From Streptomyces sp. NBC_00536 (GTDB lineage Bacteria > Actinomycetota > Actinomycetes > Streptomycetales > Streptomycetaceae): a DNA stretch of 64,000 bases. The notes below the pieces were generated by a model. The model was not told where the DNA came from. It did no database searches and was given only the letters and a program-made list of their open reading frames with translations. Of the stretch, positions 53,379-62,600 are shown in pieces (the stretch's first letter is position 1; each line of letters opens with the position of its first letter). Made by a program: the position numbers and the translations under genes. The DNA is taken from positions 5,456,001 through 5,520,000 of the forward strand of contig NZ_CP107819.1 of the NCBI RefSeq assembly GCF_036346295.1, given 5' to 3'.

Positions 53379-53418
53379 ACACGAGCGCACGAGGGCACGA
53401 GGGCACGAGGGCACGAGC
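53379..53418. repeat. 8-bp tandem repeat upstream of fxsA
   Basis: GCACGAGG occurs three times in a row (53387-53410), with imperfect copies on either side (53379-53386, 53411-53418). It lies 54-93 bp upstream of the fxsA start and after the scaffold gene. It could set mRNA structure or promoter spacing for the peptide gene. Confidence 0.75.
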
Positions 53419-53471
53419 GCATGAGCACACGGACATGCGGACACACGACACAACAGGGGGACAGGGAAACC

Positions 53472-53660
53472 ATGGTGACGAAGCATCAGGAAGTGGTCGC
53501 ACGCCGGTGTTCGGGACAGCTGCCGGACCTCTCCGGGCTCGATCTGGCCACGCTGCGGGGCATCGACCACCCGGTGCTGGCCGATGTGGTCGAGGGCATG
53601 GTGGAGCGCGTCACGCACCCGGCGGAGGTACTGAACGCCTTCGACTCCGGGGTCGACTGA
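53472..53660 (+). CDS. fxsA: FxsA, FxSxx-COOH peptide precursor (cyclophane RiPP)
   Basis: A 62-residue precursor, ATG 53472. It has a helical leader (LPDLSGLDLATLRGIDHPVL, then ADVVEGMVERV) of the FxsA type and ends AFDSGVD. The F-D-S tripeptide is the expected Phe-X-Ser three-residue cyclophane site. Unlike the classic FxSxx-COOH end, one extra residue (Asp) follows. It is followed after 116 bp by the radical-SAM maturase. The modified peptide could be an antimicrobial, a signal or a guard molecule; the sequence does not say. Confidence 0.85.
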   Translation: MVTKHQEVVARRCSGQLPDLSGLDLATLRGIDHPVLADVVEGMVERVTHPAEVLNAFDSGVD

Positions 53661-53776
53661 CCGGAGACCCCCAGGGGCCCAACCGGCAGAAAACGCCCCC
53701 TGGTTGACCACTTTCCGCCGTTAGCCGTACACATCCACCGGGCAGGGATGGACCGTCCGCAGCGGGAGGAAGTCGA

Positions 53777-55081
53777 ATGAGGCAGACGACCACGCGCGAC
53801 GCCGTGCTGCCCGCGCACCGCGTCCACGCGCCCTGGCCCTACACCCGGCTCGACGTTCCCGCGCTGCGCGCCGCAGGCCACCGGCCGTATCCCTTACGGC
53901 AGTTCGTCCTCAAGACCCGCAGCCGCTGCAACCTCGCCTGCACCTACTGCTACGTCTACTCGATGGCCGACCAGGGCTGGCGCGCCCAGCCGGTGGCGAT
54001 GCCCGCCGCCACCGCGGCCCGCGCCGCCGAGCGGATCGCCGAACACGCCGCCGCCCACGCCCTGACCCGCGTCGACCTCGTCCTGCACGGCGGCGAACCG
54101 CTGCTGACCCCGCCCGCCGACCTCGCCGCGCCCGTCGAGGCGGTACGGGCGGCCCTCGCCCGCCGCTCCCCGGGCACCCGGGTCACCGCCACCGTGCAGA
54201 CCAACGCCACCCTGCTCACCCGCGGCAGGCTGGAGGCACTGGCCGCCGCCGGGATCCGCGTGGGCGTCAGCCTCGACGGGGGGCTCCCGGCGCACAACGC
54301 CCGGCGCGTGGACCACGCCGGGCGCCCCGGCTTCGCCGCCGCCGCGCGCGGCCTGCGCCTGCTGGCCCGGCACCCGGAGAGCTACGCCGGGGTGCTGTGC
54401 GTGGTGGACGTGACCCAGGACCCGGTGGAGACGTACACCTCGCTGCTGGCCTTCGCGCCGCCCACCATCGGGCTGCTGCTGCCCCTGGCCAACTGGGCGG
54501 ATCCGCCGCCCGGCGCGGCCCCGGGCGCCACCCCGTACGCCGACTGGCTGACCGCCGTCTTCGAACGCTGGTGGCACGACGGGGTGCGCCGGACCCGGAT
54601 CCGGCTCTTCGAGGAGATCATCGCCCTGCTCCTCGGCCTGCCCGCCGCCAACGAATCGCTGGGCCTGGCCCCGGTCACCACCGCCGTCATCGAGGCCGAC
54701 GGCAGCATCGAACAGGCCGACTCCCTCAAATCCGCCTACGAGGGCGCCGCCGCCACCGGGATGACCCTGGAGCGGCACAGCTTCGACGAACTCCTCGACC
54801 ACCCCGGACTGGCCGCCCGCCAGCTCGGCCGGGCCGCGCTCGCCGCGGGCTGCCGCTCCTGCGAACTCGTCGAGGTGTGCGGCGGCGGCCACTACCCGCA
54901 CCGCTACCGGCCCGGCCAGGGCTTCCGGCACCCCTCGGTGTACTGCGAGGACCTCCAGGTCCTCATCCGGCACATCGCGGCGGCCCTGCACCGGGCCGCC
55001 ACCACCGCCACCACCAGCGCCGCGGAAACCAGCGCCACCGCCACCCCCACCGCCCGCGGCCCCGAGCGGGCCGCCTCGTGA
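53777..55081 (+). CDS. fxsB: FxsB, radical SAM/SPASM cyclophane-forming maturase
   Basis: A 434-residue radical SAM enzyme. CNLACTYC (Cys51, 55, 58) holds the SAM cluster, HGGEPLL is near residue 103, and SPASM-type cysteines follow in CRSCELVEVC (about 362-371) and YCEDLQ (about 392). It should crosslink Phe to Ser in FxsA. The start is ATG 53777 with GGAGGAAG. Codon 40 is TTA (53894-53896), so bldA dependence is likely. FxsB proteins I know are fused to an inactive metallohydrolase-like extension; here the HExxH module is a separate gene overlapping by GTGA. The C-terminus is a Thr/Ala-rich tail. Confidence 0.9.
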   Translation: MRQTTTRDAVLPAHRVHAPWPYTRLDVPALRAAGHRPYPLRQFVLKTRSRCNLACTYCYVYSMADQGWRAQPVAMPAATAARAAERIAEHAAAHALTRVDLVLHGGEPLLTPPADLAAPVEAVRAALARRSPGTRVTATVQTNATLLTRGRLEALAAAGIRVGVSLDGGLPAHNARRVDHAGRPGFAAAARGLRLLARHPESYAGVLCVVDVTQDPVETYTSLLAFAPPTIGLLLPLANWADPPPGAAPGATPYADWLTAVFERWWHDGVRRTRIRLFEEIIALLLGLPAANESLGLAPVTTAVIEADGSIEQADSLKSAYEGAAATGMTLERHSFDELLDHPGLAARQLGRAALAAGCRSCELVEVCGGGHYPHRYRPGQGFRHPSVYCEDLQVLIRHIAAALHRAATTATTSAAETSATATPTARGPERAAS

Positions 55082-56364
55082 CCCGCCCCGCCCCCGGCAC
55101 CCCGCCCGCGGCCGGCCCCTCCCCCCTCCCCGCCTTCGCCGTCACCTCCCACCTGCTGCGCGCCTTCTCCTCCACCGAGCCCGGCGCCGAGGGCCTCCGG
55201 CTGGTCCGCGACATCCAGCGCTCCAAACGCCTCGTCCTGCTGCGCGGGGTGCTCGACGCCGCCCCCGGCGGGGCCGACGGGGAGACCGGCCAGCACTGGG
55301 CCCTGCTGGAAGAGGCCGAGCGCGCCGCCCCCGGCGCCGTGCGCGACGTACTGCACTACCCGGCGACCGGGGCGTGGGCCGAGGAAACCCTGCGCCGCCT
55401 GCACGCGCCCCACGGACCCGCCCCCGACCTCGCGCACCTCGGGGCCCTCGCCGCCGCCGCGGCCCTGCGCGCCGGGGTCGACTTCAAGCTCACCCTGCGC
55501 CCGCTGCACGGCAGGCTGGTGCTGCCCACCCTCGGCCTGCTGCGCCCCGCCCGCCCCGGACCGGTCGCCCTCACCGAACGCTCCTGGGACCCCGCCGACC
55601 CCGCCGTCCTGGCCCTGCACACCCTCCCGGGCGGCCGGACCGCGCTGGACGACCTCGACCCGTACCGGGCGCTGGGCCACCCGGCGTCCGTACGCCCCGC
55701 CCGCAGGCTCACCCCCAAGGGGCACAAGCGCTGGGACATCCAGTGGACCGGCGCCCTCACCCTCCTGGAGCGCTACGACTCCACCCGGGCCGCGGAGATC
55801 GGCGAACTGCTGCGCACCCTCGTCCCGCTGGCCGGGGGCGCCCGCTCCACCGGCGCCACGCTGCCCGCCGCCGCCGGTTCCGTCCTGGTCCGCGGCCAGA
55901 CCCCGCCCGCGCTCGCCGCCACCCTCGTCCACGAGGTCCAGCACGGGAAGCTGGCCGCCCTCGCCGACGTCCTCACCCTGCACACCGCCGACCGCACCCC
56001 CTGCTACTGGGCCCCCTGGCGCGGCGACCCCCGCCCGCTGGAGGGACTGCTGCACGGCGCGTACGCCCACCTGGCCCTGGCCGGCTACTGGCAGCGCGCC
56101 GCCCTTTACGGCGCCCGCGGGGCCTGGGCGCGGCACGCCCGCTGCCGGGCCCAGGTGGCCGCCGTACTGCCCGTGCTCCAGGGCGCGCGCGAACTCACCG
56201 TCACCGGCCGGGAGTTCATCGCCGGAATGGCCGCCGCCGAACGGGCCATGGACGATCTGCCGCCCCCCGGGGACCAGCACGCCACCGCCCGCCGGGCCGT
56301 GGAGCGCGAACGCCGCGCCTGGTGCGAGGAGCACCCCGAACTCGCCGCATTCGCCGTGACGTGA
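55078..56364 (+). CDS. HExxH-motif peptide beta-hydroxylase-like protein
   Basis: A 428-residue protein of the HEXXH domain family linked to FxsB (TIGR04267, also called aKG-HExxH-type peptide beta-hydroxylases). The metal site is LVHEVQHGKL (about residue 284), intact H-E-V-Q-H, with later conserved regions PCYWAPWRGDPRPLEGLLHGAYAHL. It should hydroxylate the FxsA peptide, before or after crosslinking, in the cytosol. It starts at GTG 55078 inside the fxsB stop, so the two are co-translated. The final TPR-like FxsT gene begins 74 nt after it. Confidence 0.85.
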   Translation: MTRPAPGTPPAAGPSPLPAFAVTSHLLRAFSSTEPGAEGLRLVRDIQRSKRLVLLRGVLDAAPGGADGETGQHWALLEEAERAAPGAVRDVLHYPATGAWAEETLRRLHAPHGPAPDLAHLGALAAAAALRAGVDFKLTLRPLHGRLVLPTLGLLRPARPGPVALTERSWDPADPAVLALHTLPGGRTALDDLDPYRALGHPASVRPARRLTPKGHKRWDIQWTGALTLLERYDSTRAAEIGELLRTLVPLAGGARSTGATLPAAAGSVLVRGQTPPALAATLVHEVQHGKLAALADVLTLHTADRTPCYWAPWRGDPRPLEGLLHGAYAHLALAGYWQRAALYGARGAWARHARCRAQVAAVLPVLQGARELTVTGREFIAGMAAAERAMDDLPPPGDQHATARRAVERERRAWCEEHPELAAFAVT

Positions 56365-56438
56365 CAAGGGCTGATCACCCGTCACCTGCGGTACCTTTTC
56401 AACCCCGTCCACCGCCCGGATTCCAGGGAGACGGCCGC

Positions 56439-59438
56439 ATGACCACCGGTAGTCGGCACGAGCGCGACACAGCCGCGCAGCCGCAGCGCTTCGTCATCAG
56501 CTTCGCGGGGTTCAACCGCCCCTGGGCCGTGTGGATCGCCCACCGGCTGGAGGAACACGGCCACCGCGTCGCGCTCCAGCGCTGGGACCCGCAGAACAGC
56601 CCCGGACTGACTGAGGCCATGGACGACCTCGCCCGCGGCGGCCGGGTCCTGATGGTCCTCAGCGAGCGGTACTTCTCCGCGGGCACCCACACCGACGAGG
56701 AGTGGAACGCGGCGCTGCGCACCGTCACCGACACCCACCCCGGCCGGTTCGCCGCCGTCTGCCTGACCGACGCCCCGCTGCCCAGCGCCGTCGCCGCGCT
56801 GGAGAAGACCGACCTGTGGGGCCTGGACGCCTACGAGGCCGAATACCGGGTGCTGCGCAGGCTGGAGCTGCCCACCGAACGGATCGGCACCGAGACCGGC
56901 CGGCGCGGCCCCCGCTTCCCCAACGACCCGCCCGAGATCTGGGGCCGGGTCCCGCGCCGCAACCCCCGCTTCACCGGCCGCAACGACGTCATCGGCAAAC
57001 TCCGCGCCGCCCTCACCGAGGCACCGCCGGGAGCCGCCACCGTCACCCTGCTCGGGCTCTCCGGCGTGGGCAAGACCCAGGTCGCCACCGAGTACGCCTA
57101 CCGCTTCGCCTCCGAATACGACGTGGTGTGGTGGGTGCCCGCCGAGGACCGCCCCACCCTGCGCGAACGGCTCGCCGACCTCGCCCCGGCGCTGGGCCTG
57201 CCGCGCGGCGCGGGCAGTTACGGCGAGCAGATCCGGGCCGTCCTCGAAGCGCTGCGCCGCGGCGCCCCGTTCAGCCGCTGGCTGATGATCTTCGACGGGT
57301 GCGACAACCCCGACGACCTGACCGACCTGCTGCCCGGCGGCGCGGGCGACGTCATCATCACCTCCCGCAACCGCGAATGGGGCAACCGGCACACCAGCCT
57401 GGTCGAAGTCCCGCTCTACGCCCGCCCCGAGTCCATCACCTTCATCCGCCGCCGGGCCCGCCGCCTCACCGGCGACGAGGCCGACCAGCTCGCCGAGGCC
57501 CTGGAGGACTACCCGCTCGCCCTCGACCAGACCGCGGGCTGGCTCGCCGACTCCCCGCTGAGCGTGGGCGATTACCTCGCGCTGCTGCGCCGCAGGCTGG
57601 ACTCCCGGGAGGCCGTCGCCGTCTCCGACGACTACCCGCTGCCCTTCCCGACCGCGCTCGCCATACTGCTCAACAACGTCCGGGAGAACTTCCCCGACGC
57701 CCTGGCCCTGCTGCGGCTGTTCGTGTTCTTCGCGCCCGGCCCGGTCCCGCTGCGGCTGCTCGGCGAGTTCCCCGCGGACGACGTACCCGAACAGCTCGCC
57801 GGACTGATCAACGACCAGGTCCGCTGGAACGCGGCCCTCAACAAGCTCGTGCAGTTCTCCGTCGTCCGCCTGGAGTACTCCGACCAACCCGTGGAAGAGG
57901 GCGGCGGCGGCCTGGAGACCGTCCAGCTGCACCGGATGGTGCACGGCATCGTCCGCGAGAACCTCTCCGAGGGCGAGGCCGAACCGCTCTCCCGCGCCGT
58001 CCGCCAGGTCCTCGCCGCGGCCGACCCCGGGCGGCCCTCCGACTCCCGGCTCTGGCCGAGGTACGCCGAACTCATCCCGCACCTCGACACCGCCGGAGTG
58101 CTCACCAGCACCAACCCGCGGATCCAGACCTTCCTGCTGCGCTGCCTGCGCTACCTCATCCTCGCCGGGGAGTACCGCAGCTGCCTGCGGCTGTGCGAAC
58201 AGACCGACCTGGCCTGGCGGTCCATGCTCGGCGAGGACCACGACCGGGTGCGCGAGCTGAGCTACCAGTACGGCGGAGCGCTGCGCAACCTCGGCCTGTT
58301 CCGGCGCGCCGAGACCCTCACCAAGGCCGTCGCCGACCGGCTCGTCGCCGAACGCGGCGACCGCGACCTGGAAACCCTGCGGGCCACCAGCGCCTACGGC
58401 GGGGTCCTGCTGTGCATCGCCAAGTTCGAACCCGCCCGCGATCTGTTCGAGCACTGCCTGACCACCTACCGCGAACTCCTCGGCGAGGACGACTCCACCA
58501 CCCTCAACGCCCAGAACAACCTCGCCGCCACCTACCGGCTCCTGGGCCGCTATCAGGAGGCCTACGACCTCGACCTGGAGACCCTGCGCCGCCGCGAGCG
58601 GATCCTGCGCCCCCATCACATCTCCACCCTCTCCTCCGGCATCGCCTGCGCCATGGGGCTGCGGCTGATGGGCCGCTACCGCGAGGCCCAGACCCGCCAG
58701 GAACAGGGCGTCAAGCTCAACAACCAGATCCTGGGCGTCAACCACCCGCAGACCCTGCGCGCCGAACACAACCTCGGCCTGTGCCTGCGCCGTTCGGGCG
58801 ACATCCCCGGTGCGGGCACCCGGCTGCGGACCGTGTGGGAACGCGCCACCCGGGTCTTCGGCGCCGACTACCCGTGGACCCTGATGGTCGCCTCCGACTA
58901 CGCCACCTACCTGCGCGAGTACGGGGACATCGAGGAGGCGCGGCGGATCTCCGAGGCGGTGGTCCGGGGCTACCAGTCCCAGCTGGGGCTGGCCCACCCG
59001 TACAGCATCGGTACGGTCGGCAACCTCGGCCTCGTGCTGAGGGCGCAGGGTGAGCGGGAGGAAGCCCTCAGCCTGTGCGAACAGGCCCTCGTCGGAATGC
59101 GCAACGCGCTCGGGGAACGCCACCCCTGGGCCCTCGGCAGCGCCCTCAACGCGGCGGGCTGCCGCAACATCACCGGGCGGCTCGACGACGCGGTCCAGCT
59201 GAGCCGGGACACGCTGCGGACGGCGGAACAGGTCCTCGGCCCCGACCACCCGATGTCCCTGAGCGCGCAGATCGCCCTGGCGGCGGACCTGCGGGCGCTC
59301 CAGCAGACCGACGAGTCCCGCAAGAACGAGGACGACGCGCTGAAGTCCCTGGCCCGGACCCTGGGCACGCAACACGTCCACACGGTCTCCGCCCGCCAAC
59401 GAGTCCGCCCGTACTGGGACTTCGAACCCCAGCCGTAG
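56439..59438 (+). CDS. fxsT: FxsT-type TIR/NB-ARC/TPR protein of the FxSxx-COOH system
   Basis: A 999-residue STAND protein. The N-terminal TIR domain (about 14-150) has RFVISFAGFNRPWAVWIAHRLE and VLMVLSERYFS. The NB-ARC ATPase (about 185-430) has the P-loop LLGLSGVGKTQVA and Walker B WLMIFDGCDNPD. About 12 TPR-like repeats (about 540-990) follow, e.g. NNLAATYRLLGRYQEA and NLGLVLRAQGEREEAL. Such proteins act as sensors that oligomerise on a signal; TIR effectors may cut NAD or act as adaptors. It likely senses the peptide or an invader. It ends in a REP-like region. Confidence 0.9.
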   Translation: MTTGSRHERDTAAQPQRFVISFAGFNRPWAVWIAHRLEEHGHRVALQRWDPQNSPGLTEAMDDLARGGRVLMVLSERYFSAGTHTDEEWNAALRTVTDTHPGRFAAVCLTDAPLPSAVAALEKTDLWGLDAYEAEYRVLRRLELPTERIGTETGRRGPRFPNDPPEIWGRVPRRNPRFTGRNDVIGKLRAALTEAPPGAATVTLLGLSGVGKTQVATEYAYRFASEYDVVWWVPAEDRPTLRERLADLAPALGLPRGAGSYGEQIRAVLEALRRGAPFSRWLMIFDGCDNPDDLTDLLPGGAGDVIITSRNREWGNRHTSLVEVPLYARPESITFIRRRARRLTGDEADQLAEALEDYPLALDQTAGWLADSPLSVGDYLALLRRRLDSREAVAVSDDYPLPFPTALAILLNNVRENFPDALALLRLFVFFAPGPVPLRLLGEFPADDVPEQLAGLINDQVRWNAALNKLVQFSVVRLEYSDQPVEEGGGGLETVQLHRMVHGIVRENLSEGEAEPLSRAVRQVLAAADPGRPSDSRLWPRYAELIPHLDTAGVLTSTNPRIQTFLLRCLRYLILAGEYRSCLRLCEQTDLAWRSMLGEDHDRVRELSYQYGGALRNLGLFRRAETLTKAVADRLVAERGDRDLETLRATSAYGGVLLCIAKFEPARDLFEHCLTTYRELLGEDDSTTLNAQNNLAATYRLLGRYQEAYDLDLETLRRRERILRPHHISTLSSGIACAMGLRLMGRYREAQTRQEQGVKLNNQILGVNHPQTLRAEHNLGLCLRRSGDIPGAGTRLRTVWERATRVFGADYPWTLMVASDYATYLREYGDIEEARRISEAVVRGYQSQLGLAHPYSIGTVGNLGLVLRAQGEREEALSLCEQALVGMRNALGERHPWALGSALNAAGCRNITGRLDDAVQLSRDTLRTAEQVLGPDHPMSLSAQIALAADLRALQQTDESRKNEDDALKSLARTLGTQHVHTVSARQRVRPYWDFEPQP

Positions 59439-59448
59439 GGGTCCGATC

Positions 59449-59557
59449 CAGCCTCGCCGGCGTTTGAGGCGCGGGTCCGGGCGGAGCCCGGTGCCCGGCG
59501 GAGCCGGGATCCTGGGGCTCCGCCCCAGACCCCGCGCCTCAAACGCCGGCGAGGCTG
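59449..59557. repeat. REP-like inverted repeat with 27-bp perfect arms
   Basis: CAGCCTCGCCGGCGTTTGAGG and seven more bases (59449-59475) pair perfectly with 59531-59557. Between them lies a nested GAGCCCGG/CCGGGATC structure. It matches the family at 8.9 kb and probably terminates the FxSxx operon. Confidence 0.85.
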
Positions 59558-59611
59558 AATGGGCCCGGCGAGTCAGGGATGGCCTGGCAGGGCGGGGGGC
59601 GCCCCGAATGG

Positions 59612-59650
59612 CGGAAGGCCCGGACCCCGTGGTGGGGGCCGGGCCTTCCG
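59612..59650 (-). terminator. Terminator downstream of kgd
   Basis: A 12-bp stem CGGAAGGCCCGG (59612-59623) pairs with 59639-59650, 19 nt past the kgd stop on the minus strand. Confidence 0.8.
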
Positions 59651-59669
59651 GTTCAGCTCAGCGCAGCGA

Positions 59670-62600
59670 CTAGGCCTCGAAGACCTCGTTCATCAGCAGC
59701 TGCTGCTCCGCCTGGTGGCGCTTCGCGGAGCCGACGGCCGGGGACGAACCGTGCGGGCGCGAGATGCGGCGCAGGCGCTCGCCCGCCGGGACCTCGGCGC
59801 CGACGGCCAGGTCCAGGTGGTCGATCAGGTTGAGCGCGATGAACGGCCACGCGCCCTGGTTCGCCGGCTCCTCCTGGGCCCAGATGTACTTCGCCGCGTT
59901 CGGGAACTTGGCGATCTCGGCCTGGAGCTCCGCACCCGGCAGCGGGTAGAGGCGCTCGATGCGGATGATCGCGGTGTCCGTGATGCCGCGCTTCTCCCGC
60001 TCGGCCTCCAGGTCGTAGTAGACCTTGCCCGCGCAGAAGACGACCTTGCGGACCGCGTTCGGGTCCACGGTGGAGTCGCCGATGACCGGGCGGAACCCGC
60101 CGGTGGTGAACTCCTCCGCCTTCGACGCCGCCGCCTTCAGACGCAGCATCGACTTCGGGGTGAAGACGATGAGCGGCTTGTGGTGCGGGTTGTGGACCTG
60201 CCAGCGCAGCAGGTGGAAGTAGTTCGACGGGAGCGTGGGCATGGCCACCGTCATGTTGTCCTGCGCGCACATCTGGAGGAAGCGCTCGGGACGCGCGGAC
60301 GAGTGGTCCGGGCCCTGGCCCTCGTAGCCGTGCGGGAGGAGCAACGTGACGCCGGACGTCTGGCCCCACTTCTGCTCCGCCGAGGAGATGAACTCGTCGA
60401 CGACCGTCTGCGCGCCGTTGACGAAGTCACCGAACTGGGCCTCCCAGAGGACCAGCGCGTCCGGACGGGCCAGCGAGTAGCCGTACTCGAAGCCCATGGC
60501 CGCGTACTCGGAGAGCAGCGAGTCGTAGACGTTGTAGCGGGCCTGGTCGTCCGAGAGGTAGAGCAGCGGGGTGTAGTCCTCGCCCGTCTCCCGGTCGATG
60601 AGGACCGCGTGGCGCTGGCCGAAGGTGCCGCGGCGCGAGTCCTGGCCGGACAGCCGGACCGGGGTGCCCTCCATCAGCAGCGAACCGAAGGCCAGGGTCT
60701 CGCCCATGCCCCAGTCGATGGTGCCCTCGTCGATCATCGCGGCGCGGCGCTGGAGCTGCGGCAGCAGACGGGGGTGGACGGTGACGCCCTCGGGGATGGT
60801 GACCTGCGACTCGGCGATCCGCTTGACGACGTCCTGGGAGATCGCCGTGTTCACGGTGACCGGGAACTCCTGCGCGACCTGGACGGGCGCGACCGGGGCG
60901 ACCGCGGGCTGCGTGGCGGCCTCGCGGACCTCCGCGAAGACCTTCTCCAGCTGGCCCTGGAAGTCCTGGAGCGCCTGCTCGGCCTCTTCCAGGGTGATGT
61001 CGCCGCGACCGATGAGGGACTCGGTGTACAGCTTGCGCACCGAGCGCTTCTTGTCGATCAGGTCGTACATCAGCGGCTGGGTGAAGGCCGGGTTGTCGGA
61101 CTCGTTGTGGCCGCGGCGGCGGTAGCAGATGAGGTCGATGACCACGTCCTTGTTGAACGCCTGACGGAACTCGAAGGCCAGGCGTCCGATGCGGACCACG
61201 GCCTCCGGGTCGTCGCCGTTCACGTGGAAGATCGGCGCCTCGATCATGCGGGCCACGTCGGTCGCGTACATCGACGACCGCGAGGACTCCGGGGCGGCGG
61301 TGAAGCCGACCTGGTTGTTGATCACGACGTGGACGGTGCCGCCGGTGCGGTAGCCGCGCAGCTGCGACATGTTCAGCGTCTCGGCGACGACGCCCTGGCC
61401 CGCGAAGGCCGCGTCACCGTGCAGGGCGACGGGCAGGACGGTGAAGTCCGTGCCGCCCTTGTTGATGATGTCCTGCTTGGCGCGGACGACGCCCTCCAGG
61501 ACCGGGTCCACCGCCTCCAGGTGCGAGGGGTTGGCGACGAGCGAGACCTTGATCTGCTCGCCGTCCAGGCCGGTGAAGGTGCCGTTGGCGCCCAGGTGGT
61601 ACTTGACGTCGCCGGAGCCGTGCATCGACTTCGGGTCGAGGTTGCCCTCGAACTCGCGGAAGATCTGCGCGTACGACTTGCCCACGATGTTCGCGAGGAC
61701 GTTCAGGCGGCCGCGGTGGGCCATGCCGATCGCGACCTCTTCGAGGCGGGCCTCGGCGGCCGAGTCGATGACGGCGTCGAGCAGCGGGATGACCGACTCG
61801 CCGCCCTCCAGGGAGAAGCGCTTCTGGCCGACGTACTTCGTCTGCAGGAAGGTCTCGAAGGCCTCGGCGGCGTTCAGCCGGCGCAGGATGCGCAGCTGCT
61901 CCTCGCGCTCCGGCTTGGTGTGCGGGCGCTCGATGCGGTCCTGGATCCAGCGGCGCTGCTTCGGGTCCTGGATGTGCATGAACTCGACGCCGGTGGTGCG
62001 GCAGTACGAGTCGCGCAGCACGCCGAGGATGTCGCGGAGCTTCATCATCGACTTGCCGGAGAAACCGCCGACCGCGAACTCGCGCTCCAGGTCCCACAGG
62101 GTGAGGCCGTGCTCGGTGATGTCGAGGTCGGGGTGCTTGCGCTGCTTGTACTCCAGCGGGTCGGTGTCGGCCATGACGTGGCCGCGGACCCGGTAGGAGT
62201 GGATCAGCTCGAAGACGCGGGCGGCCTTCGTGACGTCGTCGTCGTGCGAGGCGTCGATGTCCCGGAGCCAGCGGACCGGCTCGTACGGGATGCGCAGCGC
62301 CTCGAAGACGTCGTCGTAGAAGCCGCTCTCGCCGAGCAGCATGTTCGCGACGACGCGCAGGAACTCGCCGGAGGCCGCGCCCTGGATGACCCGGTGGTCG
62401 TAGGTCGAGGTCAGGGTCATGACCTTGGAGATGCCCAGCTTGTTCAGGGTGTCCTGGGAGGTGCCCTGGAACTCGGCGGGGTAGTCCATCGAGCCGACGC
62501 CCATGATGACCGACTGTCCGGGCATCAGGCGCGGCACGGAGTGGACGGTGCCGAGGCCGCCGGGGTTGGTGAGGGAGACCGTCACGCCCGTGAAGTCGTC

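Noticed and set aside
53379..53418. Possible CRISPR array from regular repeats
   Set aside because: The units are 8 bp and contiguous with no spacers, so it is a simple tandem repeat.
46301..53473. A 2390-codon open frame on the minus strand antisense to the protease, ATPase and scaffold genes
   Set aside because: It has low-complexity Gly/Arg/Pro composition, no recognisable domain and no ribosome site. Such antisense frames arise from GC-rich third positions in Streptomyces; the plus-strand genes have clear motifs.
56382..59399. A 1005-codon minus-strand frame opposite fxsT
   Set aside because: It has no domain or start signal, while the plus strand encodes the TIR, NB-ARC and TPR order.
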